From NCBI RefSeq assembly GCF_042219855.1, contig NZ_JBHJHP010000011.1, positions 11,413 through 75,412 on the forward strand: a stretch of 64,000 nucleotides of DNA. The letters run 5' to 3'. The translations under genes were made by a program, and so were the position numbers. The DNA comes from JBHJHP01 sp042219855 (GTDB taxonomy: Bacteria > Bacteroidota > Bacteroidia > Bacteroidales > UBA5342). The notes below the pieces were generated by a model that worked only from the letters and a program-made list of their open reading frames with translations, was not told the DNA's origin and did no database searches. Of this stretch, positions 29,253 to 37,719 are shown one piece after another (within the stretch, counting starts at the first letter, position 1; every line of letters begins with the position of its first letter).

Positions 29253-29288
29253 AAAACAAAAAAAAGGCACCGCTGGTGTAGCGATGCC
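29253..29288 (-). terminator. Intrinsic terminator after GH128 gene
   Basis: On the minus strand GGCATCGCT, a five-base loop and AGCGGTGCC form a 9-bp stem with one wobble pair, followed by an uninterrupted run of eight T residues and further T-rich sequence. It starts about 30 bases after the stop codon at 29320. Confidence 0.85.
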
Positions 29289-29319
29289 CTGTTTTATATT
29301 CTTAAACCACTGATTATGG

Positions 29320-32079
29320 CTACATCTTCATGAATTTTCCTGTTGCTTTACCGTTAACAAATACTAGATAAATGCCTGAGTTTAAAGATTCGATATTCAG
29401 TTGATTAAATACATTTTCTTCAATAACCTTTGATCCTGTAAGGTCGAAGATCTCAACTCTGGCAGAACTGTTCATGTTAAAGAAAAGCATATCTCTGGCC
29501 GGATTCGGATAGAATGATATGGTTTGTGTTGATACCCGCTGAACCGGTTGAAACTGCCCTGCAGCCATATCGATAACCATGTAGCCCAGTTCATCCTGTG
29601 CCACTGTTTTTGTGCCGGTTGATGTTTCGGCCTGTTTAAATACGCGTTTATTCAGGTTAACATCAAAATAGCGCAGCGTAGTTGTCACATTATCATTGGC
29701 TGTCTGTAATTCGGCAAACATAGCCGGATCAGTGAAGGACGCATCTACATTGATCTGCGCCTGCTTTAAAAGATCACCAACCATAGATGCAGTTTTACCA
29801 ACAGCAATTTTTTTGCGGTCCAGAACACCGGTACCCTCGGTTGCTGCAAAATAGGTAATAGTTTCAGATGAAACAGAAGCAGTCTGCGATGCTTCTTTCT
29901 GAATACGCACCTGAAATCCTGTTGTGCTTACATCTTTAATCCTGACTTTTGTCGGGAATGGCGTAGCATCGGTAAGCTGTGTGACAAAAACCACCGGTTT
30001 GGAATCAAACGGTACCGTGAAATTCACCTGTTTCCATGATCCATTGACAGCTGAAACCTTTTTAACTTCTGCTGTTATACCGTCCATATCATAATTTCCA
30101 TCCGGCAAAGCAAGAAATGAAATGGATTCAGGTTTGGTTTCAATATCTAAATTGTCACCTGACTGAAATGCCCACGTTTCAACACGCATGTTTACTTTAC
30201 TGTCATCCAGCTTACTGATTCTTTTGGTGAGCTGTGGCTTGCTGTTTCTGTATGAAATTGGTCCCAGAATAACAGATGGATCATTTGTAAATGCATGTGG
30301 AAATACACAGGCCTGATCATCAAAATTTGAAACCATAAATTTAGCCACCTGTATGGAATCCTGTCCTGAAGTCACAGAGACGGATTTAACCGGCGAGTAA
30401 ACGGTTGTGCCACCCGCAATAACACTCTTGATTCGGAACTGGACAGTGCCCTGAACGCCCTCCTGATAAGGATCCTGATAAACGGTAACTCCGGGATTTG
30501 TCGTACTGAAAACTTCCACAAAATCACCATCGTTTATGCGTCTTTCCACAACAACCAGATTGGTAAGTTCTTTATTGGGATCTTCCCACTGAATTAAATG
30601 TTTTTGCAGTGAAGGAACAGAAGTTAAAAGTTTGATAAACGGTTCCTGAGCATTCCAGTGAGGGATCACTTCATTTTTGCGTGTGAATGCGATTTCAGAA
30701 GGGTTATCATAGTAATATTGTCCGGCCAGTGTCAGTCCGCCGTTTAAAACCATTGCGCGGCAGTCCTGTACCCAGTCGTAAATAAAGTAGCGTTCCACAA
30801 AACTTGCCGTATCCAGAACCTGCAGAATGGCTTTCATGTCATTCAACTGTTTGGCCGCATTTGCAGGATTATATTCCCTGTTGCCCGCTGGCCAGCTTTC
30901 ATTGGTCCAGTTGGCACCGTTATTCCACTCGGTGATCCACAAGGGACGACCGGTTCTGTCGTGAATATATTTAAGGTCGTTATACCATTGCTGTGCAGAT
31001 TTGGCCCAGTAACAATGCAGTGCCACAAAGTCTACCCTGTAATTCATTTCATCACATTTTGCAATAAAGTCAAACAGGTTACCACCACCGTCCGGCGCTC
31101 CATTCCATTCTGAGGACCATGCCGGTGAACCTAATCTTAAACCTGATTTCATGAAATTCGGCCACTGATCGATCATGGCATTAAAGGATATGTTGGCCTG
31201 ATCCGGTCTGTCGGGTTCATTGAAACCGAGCAGATGGCTTATGTTCTGTTTGTTATTGATGGCATCCCATGAAGGCCAGCCACCATTCTGACGTATCGCT
31301 GCATATTCATAATTGAGAGAGGAGCTTCCCCCGATATTCCAGTCATAATATGACGTAGAGTTAATGTCGTTCGGGTTCCAACCGGCTTTTCCTTTCTTTG
31401 TTACCCACTGGTGTTTAAATACACGGATAAAGGAAACTTTACCTGCCAGCATCGCAGGAATATTGATGTTCATATCACTGTTGTCAGCAATGAACACCCG
31501 ACTGTATCCTGAACCATCGTTGTTATTGGCAAATGTTGCCATATAACCTCTTTTAAGTTTAAAGGACTTAATGGCATTATCGAAAGACCCCAGGTTTGTA
31601 TAGTATGTATACACTGCATATGAATTCTGCTCACCACCGAAATCAGGCTCAGTAAATACCGTTAATGGTTTAAAATCAGATCCGTGAGGCATGATCACTG
31701 TTCCGAGTTTATAAATAGCCACACGTCCGTTGGCTCCATCCGTTAAAGTACTTCCGTTGATTTTTATGGAGGTTCTGTACTTGGCTACCACGTCGGTAGG
31801 ACGCATATTGTCAAAAAATAACCAGGCATCCTCGTTGGTCAGATCAACAGTGCTGTTGGTCATGGCATTTGAAGTATTTGTAATGTGATACTCCACTGCT
31901 TCGCTTAAAACAATATTCTGATCCAGAAGCGAATCAATAGTCTGCACATCAACAGCACGTGCACTTGTCACTCCGAAAATCATCAGGATTGCCGGTACAA
32001 CAACAGCTCTTTTAAAGAACTGAATTTTTCGGAGTGAGCTTAATTTGAAAGAAAATTTAGAAATGTTTAAAATATTCAT
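29320..32079 (-). CDS. T9SS-secreted GH128 (Asl1-like) glycosidase with beta-gamma-crystallin-like module
   Basis: The 919-residue protein has a long N-terminal signal (cleavage near A40-A42), a beta-gamma-crystallin-like repeat pair (about 138-222, with F-T-E-P-D-F-G-G and G-Y-S-R-V-F), an Asl1-like barrel (about 225-480) with candidate catalytic Glu288 in GFNEPD and Glu384 in WITEWN, two beta-rich regions, and a T9SS sorting domain at the end (F-Y-P-N-P-A-R-D-M then G-I-Y-L-V-F-V). GH128 enzymes cleave beta-1,3-glucan, so extracellular laminarin- or curdlan-type degradation is the best guess. It has its own promoter and terminator. Confidence 0.88.
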   Translation of the reverse strand: MNILNISKFSFKLSSLRKIQFFKRAVVVPAILMIFGVTSARAVDVQTIDSLLDQNIVLSEAVEYHITNTSNAMTNSTVDLTNEDAWLFFDNMRPTDVVAKYRTSIKINGSTLTDGANGRVAIYKLGTVIMPHGSDFKPLTVFTEPDFGGEQNSYAVYTYYTNLGSFDNAIKSFKLKRGYMATFANNNDGSGYSRVFIADNSDMNINIPAMLAGKVSFIRVFKHQWVTKKGKAGWNPNDINSTSYYDWNIGGSSSLNYEYAAIRQNGGWPSWDAINNKQNISHLLGFNEPDRPDQANISFNAMIDQWPNFMKSGLRLGSPAWSSEWNGAPDGGGNLFDFIAKCDEMNYRVDFVALHCYWAKSAQQWYNDLKYIHDRTGRPLWITEWNNGANWTNESWPAGNREYNPANAAKQLNDMKAILQVLDTASFVERYFIYDWVQDCRAMVLNGGLTLAGQYYYDNPSEIAFTRKNEVIPHWNAQEPFIKLLTSVPSLQKHLIQWEDPNKELTNLVVVERRINDGDFVEVFSTTNPGVTVYQDPYQEGVQGTVQFRIKSVIAGGTTVYSPVKSVSVTSGQDSIQVAKFMVSNFDDQACVFPHAFTNDPSVILGPISYRNSKPQLTKRISKLDDSKVNMRVETWAFQSGDNLDIETKPESISFLALPDGNYDMDGITAEVKKVSAVNGSWKQVNFTVPFDSKPVVFVTQLTDATPFPTKVRIKDVSTTGFQVRIQKEASQTASVSSETITYFAATEGTGVLDRKKIAVGKTASMVGDLLKQAQINVDASFTDPAMFAELQTANDNVTTTLRYFDVNLNKRVFKQAETSTGTKTVAQDELGYMVIDMAAGQFQPVQRVSTQTISFYPNPARDMLFFNMNSSARVEIFDLTGSKVIEENVFNQLNIESLNSGIYLVFVNGKATGKFMKM

Positions 32080-32101
32080 GTTGCGGATTTAAAATTTGCT
32101 G

Positions 32102-32135
32102 CAAATATATTGGTTTATTAAACATGGTCTCCAAA
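32102..32135 (-). promoter_or_regulatory. Promoter for GH128 gene
   Basis: On the minus strand TATATTTG (32109-32102), an exact TAnnTTTG box, is preceded at a 22-base spacing by TTTG (32135-32132). The predicted leader to the ATG at 32079 is short, about 15-17 bases. Confidence 0.65.
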
Positions 32136-32252
32136 CAGTTATGCAATATAGTACAACAAAATTCATACCATAGGTTATGAAATTAAAATAGAGTGTAAAT
32201 TTTTCGACAGCAAACGGTGATAAATAAAATACGCCATACATGATGAAAGGAA

Positions 32253-32284
32253 TTGCATTAGTTGTATTTTAAGTTTTACTTTTG
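32253..32284 (+). promoter_or_regulatory. Promoter for ABC importer operon
   Basis: TTG (32253-32255) and TACTTTTG (32277-32284) are separated by 21 bases, matching the Bacteroidota -33/-7 layout. The leader to the ATG at 32312 is about 20 bases, too short for a cobalamin riboswitch. Confidence 0.7.
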
Positions 32285-32311
32285 CAGAGGTATTAAAAAG
32301 AACACTATTCA

Positions 32312-33430
32312 ATGAAGTTTTTATTTCTGGCTGGTCTCATAGGCGTTTTACTGGGATGTAATTTCAGCAAGCAGCAGGAAAATGCAGTGGTCGATATCCT
32401 GAAAAACGAATATGCTTCCGGGTACAGCATTGAAAACGTGGACGAGAATTACATTGTTACGATAAAACACCCCGGTGATCATAGTGTGCCATTTCAGAAA
32501 TTTGCACTTTACAGTAACGAACCTGTAAAAAACAGAAATGACATCGAGTTTCAACTGAAAATTCCGCTGAAGAATGTCGCAGCACTGGCAGTTACTCATA
32601 TCGGTTATATCGATGCTGTTAAGTCCGTATCAAGTATAAAGGGCATAACCGATCCGTTCAGAGTATATAATGCCAAAGTAAGAGAAGGTGTACAAAACAG
32701 TGACATTCAGAATCTGGGAGAAAGCATGGTACCCGATCTGGAAAAGATTCTTGCCATGCATCCGGATGCCGTTTTTATGTCTGGTTTTCCGAATGCAAGA
32801 GAACATAACCGGATATTGAACGAAGCAGGAGTACCCGTTATCTACACTGTGGCCTGGACTGAAAAAACACCGCTGGCAAGGGCCGAATGGATTAAGTTTT
32901 TTGGTTTGTTATATGGTAAAGAAGCGTTTGCAGATTCTGTTTTTTCGGTTGTTAAAAATCATTATAATAGTTTGGTGAACTATGCGGATTCTCTTGATAC
33001 AAAACCGGAAGTGTTTTGTGGAAACAGTTTCAGGGGAGTCTGGTATCTGCCCGGTGGCAAAAGTTATATATCTGGACTGATAAAGGATGCAGGGGGTAAT
33101 TATATCTTTAACTCAGATACCACATCAGGAAGTATGGCAGTGAGTTTTGAAGTGGTTTATGCCGAAGCAAGAAATGCAGATTTCTGGCTGAATGTACAGG
33201 AAAAAACCATAACTGAAATGATGTCTCACGATAAACGCTATGGTTCTTTTAAACCGGTTGAAAAAGGAAATGTGTATAACCGGCTGGGACGTGGGGTATT
33301 AAATCAGGGAAACGATTATTTTGAAACGGGAACCTGGCGGCCGGATTTAGTTTTAAGCGATTTAATTCATATTTTGCATCCCGAAACAGGACAAGATTCC
33401 TTAGTCTTTTACAAACGGCTGGATAAATGA
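32312..33430 (+). CDS. ABC transporter substrate-binding lipoprotein (iron-siderophore/cobalamin type)
   Basis: The 372-residue lipoprotein has its acylated cysteine at position 16 (V-L-L-G-C). The body is the two-lobe class III binding fold of BtuF/FecB-type proteins, with V-A-A-L-A-V-T-H-I-G-Y, the G-E-S-M-V-P-D-L-E-K-I-L motif that begins the second half of lobe one, and P-D-A-V-F-M-S-G. The permease gene overlaps its stop by four bases and the ATPase gene follows, so the three form one importer for an iron chelate, haem or corrinoid. Ligand choice among these cannot be made from sequence. Confidence 0.9.
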   Translation: MKFLFLAGLIGVLLGCNFSKQQENAVVDILKNEYASGYSIENVDENYIVTIKHPGDHSVPFQKFALYSNEPVKNRNDIEFQLKIPLKNVAALAVTHIGYIDAVKSVSSIKGITDPFRVYNAKVREGVQNSDIQNLGESMVPDLEKILAMHPDAVFMSGFPNAREHNRILNEAGVPVIYTVAWTEKTPLARAEWIKFFGLLYGKEAFADSVFSVVKNHYNSLVNYADSLDTKPEVFCGNSFRGVWYLPGGKSYISGLIKDAGGNYIFNSDTTSGSMAVSFEVVYAEARNADFWLNVQEKTITEMMSHDKRYGSFKPVEKGNVYNRLGRGVLNQGNDYFETGTWRPDLVLSDLIHILHPETGQDSLVFYKRLDK

Positions 33431-34461
33431 AACAAACTTCCCGTTTTACATTACGATTGGTGATTGTAACGCTGCTGACTGTGGTGTTCTTTGTTGCTGA
33501 TTTATTGATGGGAAGTGTATCTATTCCTCTGCCGGAAGCCCTCAAGATCCTGTTCGGATCAGGCCTTGATTCAACATTTACCTACATTATACTGGATTTC
33601 AGATTACCTAAAGCCCTGGTTGCCATTTATGTGGGAGCCGGACTTTCAGTTTCGGGTTTGATGATGCAGACCCTGTTTCGCAATCCACTTGCCGGACCAT
33701 TTGTGTTGGGTATAAGTTCGGGGGCAAGCCTTGGCGTTGCGCTGTATACCATGGCAGCGGGTCTGGTATTTGGAACTGCTGCTGTATTTGCCACAGGAGC
33801 CCTGGGTATGGTCTTTGCAGCCATTATTGGAGCAGCACTGGTTATGTTGCTGACCCTACTCGTTTCGCTGAGGGTTAACGATACCGTGTCGTTGCTGATT
33901 GTGGGGATTATGTTTGGCAGCATCACAGGAGCCATAGTCACTGTTTTACAATATTTCAGTGATCCGAATACGGTACACAATTTTCTGGTGTGGACATTCG
34001 GAAGCTTGTCGGGAATCACCTGGAGTGAAGTCCGTATAATTACGGTTTGCTTTGCCATTGGTATTGTACTCGCATTTGCACTGGTAAAGAATCTGAATGC
34101 CATGTTACTGGGCGAAAATTATGCCCGCAGCATAGGGGTAAACAATAAACGATTACGCATTATAATTATACTGATCACCAGTCTGATAGCAGGTACTTTA
34201 ACGGCTTTTGTTGGACCCATTGGTTTTATTGGCGTGGCTGTTCCGCATATGGCACGTTTCGGTCTCAGCAGTTCAGATCACAAAAAACTGATGCCATTAA
34301 CTGCATTATACGGCGCATCATTAATGTTGTTATTTGACATCGTTTCACAACTGCCCGGATTTCATAATACCCTGCCTATAAACGCCGTTACAGCACTGTT
34401 CGGTGCACCGGTTGTGATCTGGGTCATCTTCAGGAGTAAATCGAAAAAGAGTGCATTCTGA
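33427..34461 (+). CDS. ABC importer permease, FecCD/BtuC family
   Basis: The 344-residue protein has about ten membrane helices and the FecCD hallmarks: an early F-R-L-P-K-A-L-V-A segment, Q-T-L-F-R-N-P-L-A-G-P-F-V-L-G-I-S-S-G, and the late P-I-G-F-I-G-V-A-V-P-H-M-A-R that contacts the ATPase. It starts inside the stop codon of the binding-protein gene (ATGA overlap) and ends with a one-base overlap with the ATPase start. This is the translocation channel of the importer in the inner membrane. Confidence 0.95.
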   Translation: MKQTSRFTLRLVIVTLLTVVFFVADLLMGSVSIPLPEALKILFGSGLDSTFTYIILDFRLPKALVAIYVGAGLSVSGLMMQTLFRNPLAGPFVLGISSGASLGVALYTMAAGLVFGTAAVFATGALGMVFAAIIGAALVMLLTLLVSLRVNDTVSLLIVGIMFGSITGAIVTVLQYFSDPNTVHNFLVWTFGSLSGITWSEVRIITVCFAIGIVLAFALVKNLNAMLLGENYARSIGVNNKRLRIIIILITSLIAGTLTAFVGPIGFIGVAVPHMARFGLSSSDHKKLMPLTALYGASLMLLFDIVSQLPGFHNTLPINAVTALFGAPVVIWVIFRSKSKKSAF

Positions 34462-35471
34462 TGGTGGAATTTAAAAACATACCGTTCGATACCATTCTTC
34501 AGACCACTGAACTGTCCATAGGGTACAAAAGCCGCAGGAAAGTACATAAGGTCGTCATGTCAGATCTCAACCTGAGCATTTTCAGGGGAGAAATGATTTG
34601 CCTTATCGGTCCAAACGGTGTCGGTAAATCAACATTGATCCGAACGATTTCGGGCATGCAGCCTGCCATTGAAGGTGAAACCTACATTGAAAATATTCCG
34701 CTGAATGATGAAAACCTCAGGCAGCTGTCACGTATGATCAGTGTGGTATTGACAGACCGCATCAATCCCGGACATTTTACGGTGTTCGATATGGTGGCTA
34801 TGGGACGGCATCCGCACACCAACTGGTTTGGAAGTCTGGCAGCTCAGGATATCGGGGCGATAGAAACCGCGTTAAAGCAGGTAGGAATGTTGCCTTTTTC
34901 GGATCAGCCCTTCGAAAACCTGAGTGACGGTGAGCGGCAGCGTGTCATGATCGCCAGGGCTCTTTCGCAGGATTGTCCGCTGATTTTACTGGATGAACCG
35001 ACTGCACACCTTGATTTACCCAACAGGGTGGAAATTATGAAACTTTTGCGTTCCCTGGCCAGAAAGACCAATAAATCTATCCTGATATCCACACACGAGC
35101 TGGATCTGGCGTTGCAGACGGCCGACCGCGTATGGCTGATGACAGAAGAGCGGGGAGTGATCACAGGAACACCGGAGGACCTCGTGTTAAGCGGTGAGTT
35201 CGAACATGCATTTCATAACCAGTCCTTTGATTTTGAGATCAACTCGGGAACGTTTAAGGTGGTCTATGAGCAGAATAAATTTGTAAAACTTAAGGGTGAT
35301 AATGTGCGGGTTTTCTGGACGCGAAGGGCATTGGAGCGGCATGGATACCGGATATCGGATGAGGCACCGTTTGAGGTCATTGTAAACGGGAAGGACTGGC
35401 TGGTTGTCCGCGGAACAGAAAGAGTAGTATGCAATACGATTTGGGAGGTTTTGAATTCACTGATTGCCTGA
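34461..35471 (+). CDS. ABC importer ATP-binding protein, FecE/BtuD family
   Basis: The 336-residue protein has Walker A G-P-N-G-V-G-K-S-T (50-58), signature L-S-D-G-E-R-Q-R-V (154-162), Walker B L-I-L-L-D-E-P-T with catalytic Glu179, and the switch histidine in S-T-H-E-L-D. It powers the permease encoded immediately upstream. Roughly 80 residues after the usual end of the domain form an extra C-terminal segment (about 255-336) that is longer than in FecE or BtuD; its role is not known. Confidence 0.93.
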   Translation: MVEFKNIPFDTILQTTELSIGYKSRRKVHKVVMSDLNLSIFRGEMICLIGPNGVGKSTLIRTISGMQPAIEGETYIENIPLNDENLRQLSRMISVVLTDRINPGHFTVFDMVAMGRHPHTNWFGSLAAQDIGAIETALKQVGMLPFSDQPFENLSDGERQRVMIARALSQDCPLILLDEPTAHLDLPNRVEIMKLLRSLARKTNKSILISTHELDLALQTADRVWLMTEERGVITGTPEDLVLSGEFEHAFHNQSFDFEINSGTFKVVYEQNKFVKLKGDNVRVFWTRRALERHGYRISDEAPFEVIVNGKDWLVVRGTERVVCNTIWEVLNSLIA

Positions 35472-35499
35472 TCTTACATTTGTACTATCTTTGTTGTAT

Positions 35500-36147
35500 A
35501 TGCAGAATCCAAACGATGAAATAAGGTTTACCGGACAACGGGAACGGTTGGTGCGTGAACTGGAGCGGAAAGGAATAAAGGATGTTTCTGTTTTAAATGC
35601 CATAAATAAAGTTCCCCGGCATAAATTTTTCAGACCTGATTTACTCTCATTTGCTTATTACGATAATGCCTATCCGATTGGAGCGGGACAGACCATATCA
35701 CAGCCTTATACTGTTGCTTATCAGACGGCCTTACTCAAAGTGGACAAAGGTTTAAAGGTGTTGGAAATTGGAACCGGATCGGGTTATCAGGCTGCAGTTT
35801 TATGTGAGATGGGTGCTGCTGTGTACAGCATTGAACGCCAGAAAAGTCTCTACTCGCTTACACCTGTTTTACTGAAAAGACTGGGATACTATCCCAAACT
35901 GGTTTATGGTGACGGGTTTGAAGGGATTCCGGATGAGGCACCATTTGAGCGGATACTGATTACGGCAGCAGCTCCGGAGGTTCCACAGAAATTGCTGAAA
36001 CAACTGACTGTGGGTGGACTGATGGTTGTGCCGGTTGGTGGTGAACTGCAGATAATGATGCGGATTACACGGATCAGCGAAACGGATTTTGAAATGGAAA
36101 AATTTGGTGCGTTTACGTTTGTGCCCATGTTGAAAGGAACAGAGTAA
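35500..36147 (+). CDS. pcm: Protein-L-isoaspartate O-methyltransferase
   Basis: The ATG at 35500 gives 215 residues, the normal size; an upstream in-frame TTG at 35464 falls within the ATPase gene and is unlikely. The family signature G-x-G-Q-T-I-S-Q-P-Y (61-70) and SAM motif I V-L-E-I-G-T-G-S-G-Y-Q (87-97) are intact, as is the P-x-R-H-x-F-F segment near the N-terminus. The enzyme methylates damaged isoaspartyl residues so that proteins can be repaired. It follows the ABC ATPase gene by 28 bases and may be cotranscribed with it. Confidence 0.93.
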   Translation: MQNPNDEIRFTGQRERLVRELERKGIKDVSVLNAINKVPRHKFFRPDLLSFAYYDNAYPIGAGQTISQPYTVAYQTALLKVDKGLKVLEIGTGSGYQAAVLCEMGAAVYSIERQKSLYSLTPVLLKRLGYYPKLVYGDGFEGIPDEAPFERILITAAAPEVPQKLLKQLTVGGLMVVPVGGELQIMMRITRISETDFEMEKFGAFTFVPMLKGTE

Positions 36148-36159
36148 ACAATTAGGAAT

Positions 36160-36295
36160 CACTGTTGTCCGGTTAAAGCTTCAGAGATTCCTCGCTACAC
36201 CCGGAATGACAGCCAGCAAATGCCTGTCATTCTGATCGTAGTAAAATGAAGCGAAGAATCTTTAAGTAATATTGATTTTTAGCCGGACAACATTG
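36160..36295. repeat. Nested inverted-repeat (MITE-like) element
   Basis: Outer arms 36160-36177 and 36278-36295 match in inverted orientation at 16 of 18 positions (core GTTGTCCGG). Inside, AGATTC-CTCGCTAC at 36185-36198 faces GTAG...GCGAAGAATCT ending at 36262, with GGAATGACAG and CTGTCATTCT forming the apical stem. The inner unit resembles a CATTCTGA..GCGAAGAATC motif that recurs between genes in many Bacteroidota. No gene is present. Confidence 0.65.
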
Positions 36296-36330
36296 ATAAG
36301 GAGTGTAGAATTACGAATTTATATTTTGTT

Positions 36331-36461
36331 AAATCCTCCGATCCAGATGTAAAATCGGGACCTCCTCCTTTTGATCAGGAGGACATGGTCCTTCAAATTT
36401 TAAGTTTTACGACGTCCCTCTTGTGAAAAGGGGGTGTCCGGCAGCGACGGACGGTGGATTT
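36331..36461. repeat. Second intergenic inverted-repeat element
   Basis: AAATCCTCCG at 36331-36340 faces its near-complement ending GGTGGATTT at 36461. Internal stems include TCCTCCT/AGGAGGA (36363-36369 with 36377-36383) and GTCCG/CGGAC near 36436-36452. The arrangement looks like a structured repeat of the kind that is scattered in Bacteroidota intergenic space. Confidence 0.55.
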
Positions 36462-36537
36462 GTTAAATAAAGAACAGATAAATGAGGAATGGCTCTTACA
36501 TATTTCTGCGAGAATCTGCGTTTCAGTCTGCGAAATA

Positions 36538-36560
36538 TCCTGATTCTTGCGTCTTGATTC
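36538..36560. repeat. Short dispersed repeat copy
   Basis: The stretch TCCTGATTCTTGCGTCTTG begins here; a similar sequence, inverted and with small changes, occurs at about 43085-43118 after dxr. It lies directly upstream of the MBL-fold gene start at 36582. Confidence 0.5.
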
Positions 36561-36581
36561 TTGATTCTAAATAAAACTTAT

Positions 36582-37223
36582 ATGCTAACAATTAAAACAT
36601 TCATATTTAATCCGTTTCAGGAAAACACGTACGTGGTATCGGATGAAAGCGGAGCCTGTGTTGTCATTGATCCGGGATGTTCGTCGGATCGTGAAAACAG
36701 CGACATTAGTGCTTATATTGAAGAAAATAAACTTAAGCCGGAAAAGGTATGGTGTACACATTTGCATGTGGATCACGTACTTGGGAATGCCTTTTTTTAC
36801 GAAAAATATGGTTTAAAGCCTGAAGCCCATTTTAACGAACAGGATCTGTATAACATGGTGAAAGGTCAGGCGCAGATGTTTGGTTTGGTAATGAATACAG
36901 AGCCTCCTTCCATCGGAAACTATCTGAATGAAGGGGATTTGATAAGGTTTGGAAACACGACGTTTAAAGTCTTGCTGGTGCCGGGACATTCGCCCGGAGG
37001 GCTTTGTTTTTATTCAGAAAAAGACAGGGTGGTATTTGCCGGCGACTGCCTGTTCAGTGGGAGCATTGGACGAACAGATCTCTGGGGAGGTGATCACGAC
37101 CTGTTGATCAGCAGAATTAAGTCCGAGCTACTGACTTTACCCGATGAAACCGTTGTATATTCCGGTCACGGCCCGATGACCACGATAGGAGAGGAGAAAG
37201 AAGATAATCCGTTTATTAATTAG
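36582..37223 (+). CDS. MBL-fold metallohydrolase (glyoxalase II-like)
   Basis: The ATG at 36582 gives 213 residues; the upstream TTG at 36561 belongs to the repeat. The metal motif is H60-L-H62-V-D64-H65, followed by V-P-G-H-S-P-G, F-A-G-D-C-L-F and Y-S-G-H-G-P, all of the hydroxyacylglutathione-hydrolase-like branch. It probably hydrolyses a thioester in the cytoplasm. Bacteroidota often lack glutathione, so the real substrate may be another thiol ester. It stands alone, preceded by repeats and followed by the low-GC island. Confidence 0.9.
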   Translation: MLTIKTFIFNPFQENTYVVSDESGACVVIDPGCSSDRENSDISAYIEENKLKPEKVWCTHLHVDHVLGNAFFYEKYGLKPEAHFNEQDLYNMVKGQAQMFGLVMNTEPPSIGNYLNEGDLIRFGNTTFKVLLVPGHSPGGLCFYSEKDRVVFAGDCLFSGSIGRTDLWGGDHDLLISRIKSELLTLPDETVVYSGHGPMTTIGEEKEDNPFIN

Positions 37224-37719
37224 TGGGAGTGCAACTTTAAGTCGCAGCCACTTCTGACCTACTATTTTACAGAGGTATTGCTTTGGGCAAAATAATATTT
37301 TTAAAAATATTATACTCAGAAAATTAATATTCAGACTTTTCCAGAATATATTCGGCTGTTTCAGGTTTTAATTGCTCAAAACAAAGCTAATATAACTGGA
37401 ATAAGTCGGTTTTTAGACATTTTATTTAATGTTAATACTCTTTTGTAAAATTCGTAATATCAGCTAATAGTACCAAAGCTAACTAAAAATATGCCTCTTG
37501 ACAGTAAGTCAAATTTTTTGTAATTTGCACAAAACAACCCTGAATTATAAACTAAAATTTAAATTTTATATCTAAAAGAGAACTCAATATTATATTGTAA
37601 TAAGTGAAGTATAGTATCTTTTTACACGGGGCAAAAAACACCCCGCCTCGTTACTGAAGCAGGGTGAAAACTAAGTTTTTAATCTGTGAAACCAGCACGT
37701 TTCACACAAATACAAAATT
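37224..37719 (+). promoter_or_regulatory. AT-rich leader region with promoter and three hairpins
   Basis: About 500 bases without a gene. TTG at 37498-37500 and TAATTTG at 37521-37527 (20-base spacing, one base short of TAnnTTTG) form a candidate promoter. The roughly 190-base leader after it contains CGGGG/CCCCG near 37627-37647, an adjacent CACCCCGCCTC/GAAGCAGGGTG pair up to 37668, and a perfect 8-bp hairpin TGTGAAAC/GTTTCACA at 37685-37706, 13 bases before the ATG. On the minus strand the second hairpin is followed by TTTTTT and could act as a terminator. Confidence 0.5.

Noticed and set aside
32285..32311. Cobalamin riboswitch before the ABC importer operon
   Set aside because: The mapped promoter leaves only about 20 bases of leader, too short for the aptamer.
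36160..36461. Full insertion sequence
   Set aside because: No transposase frame lies between the inverted repeats.
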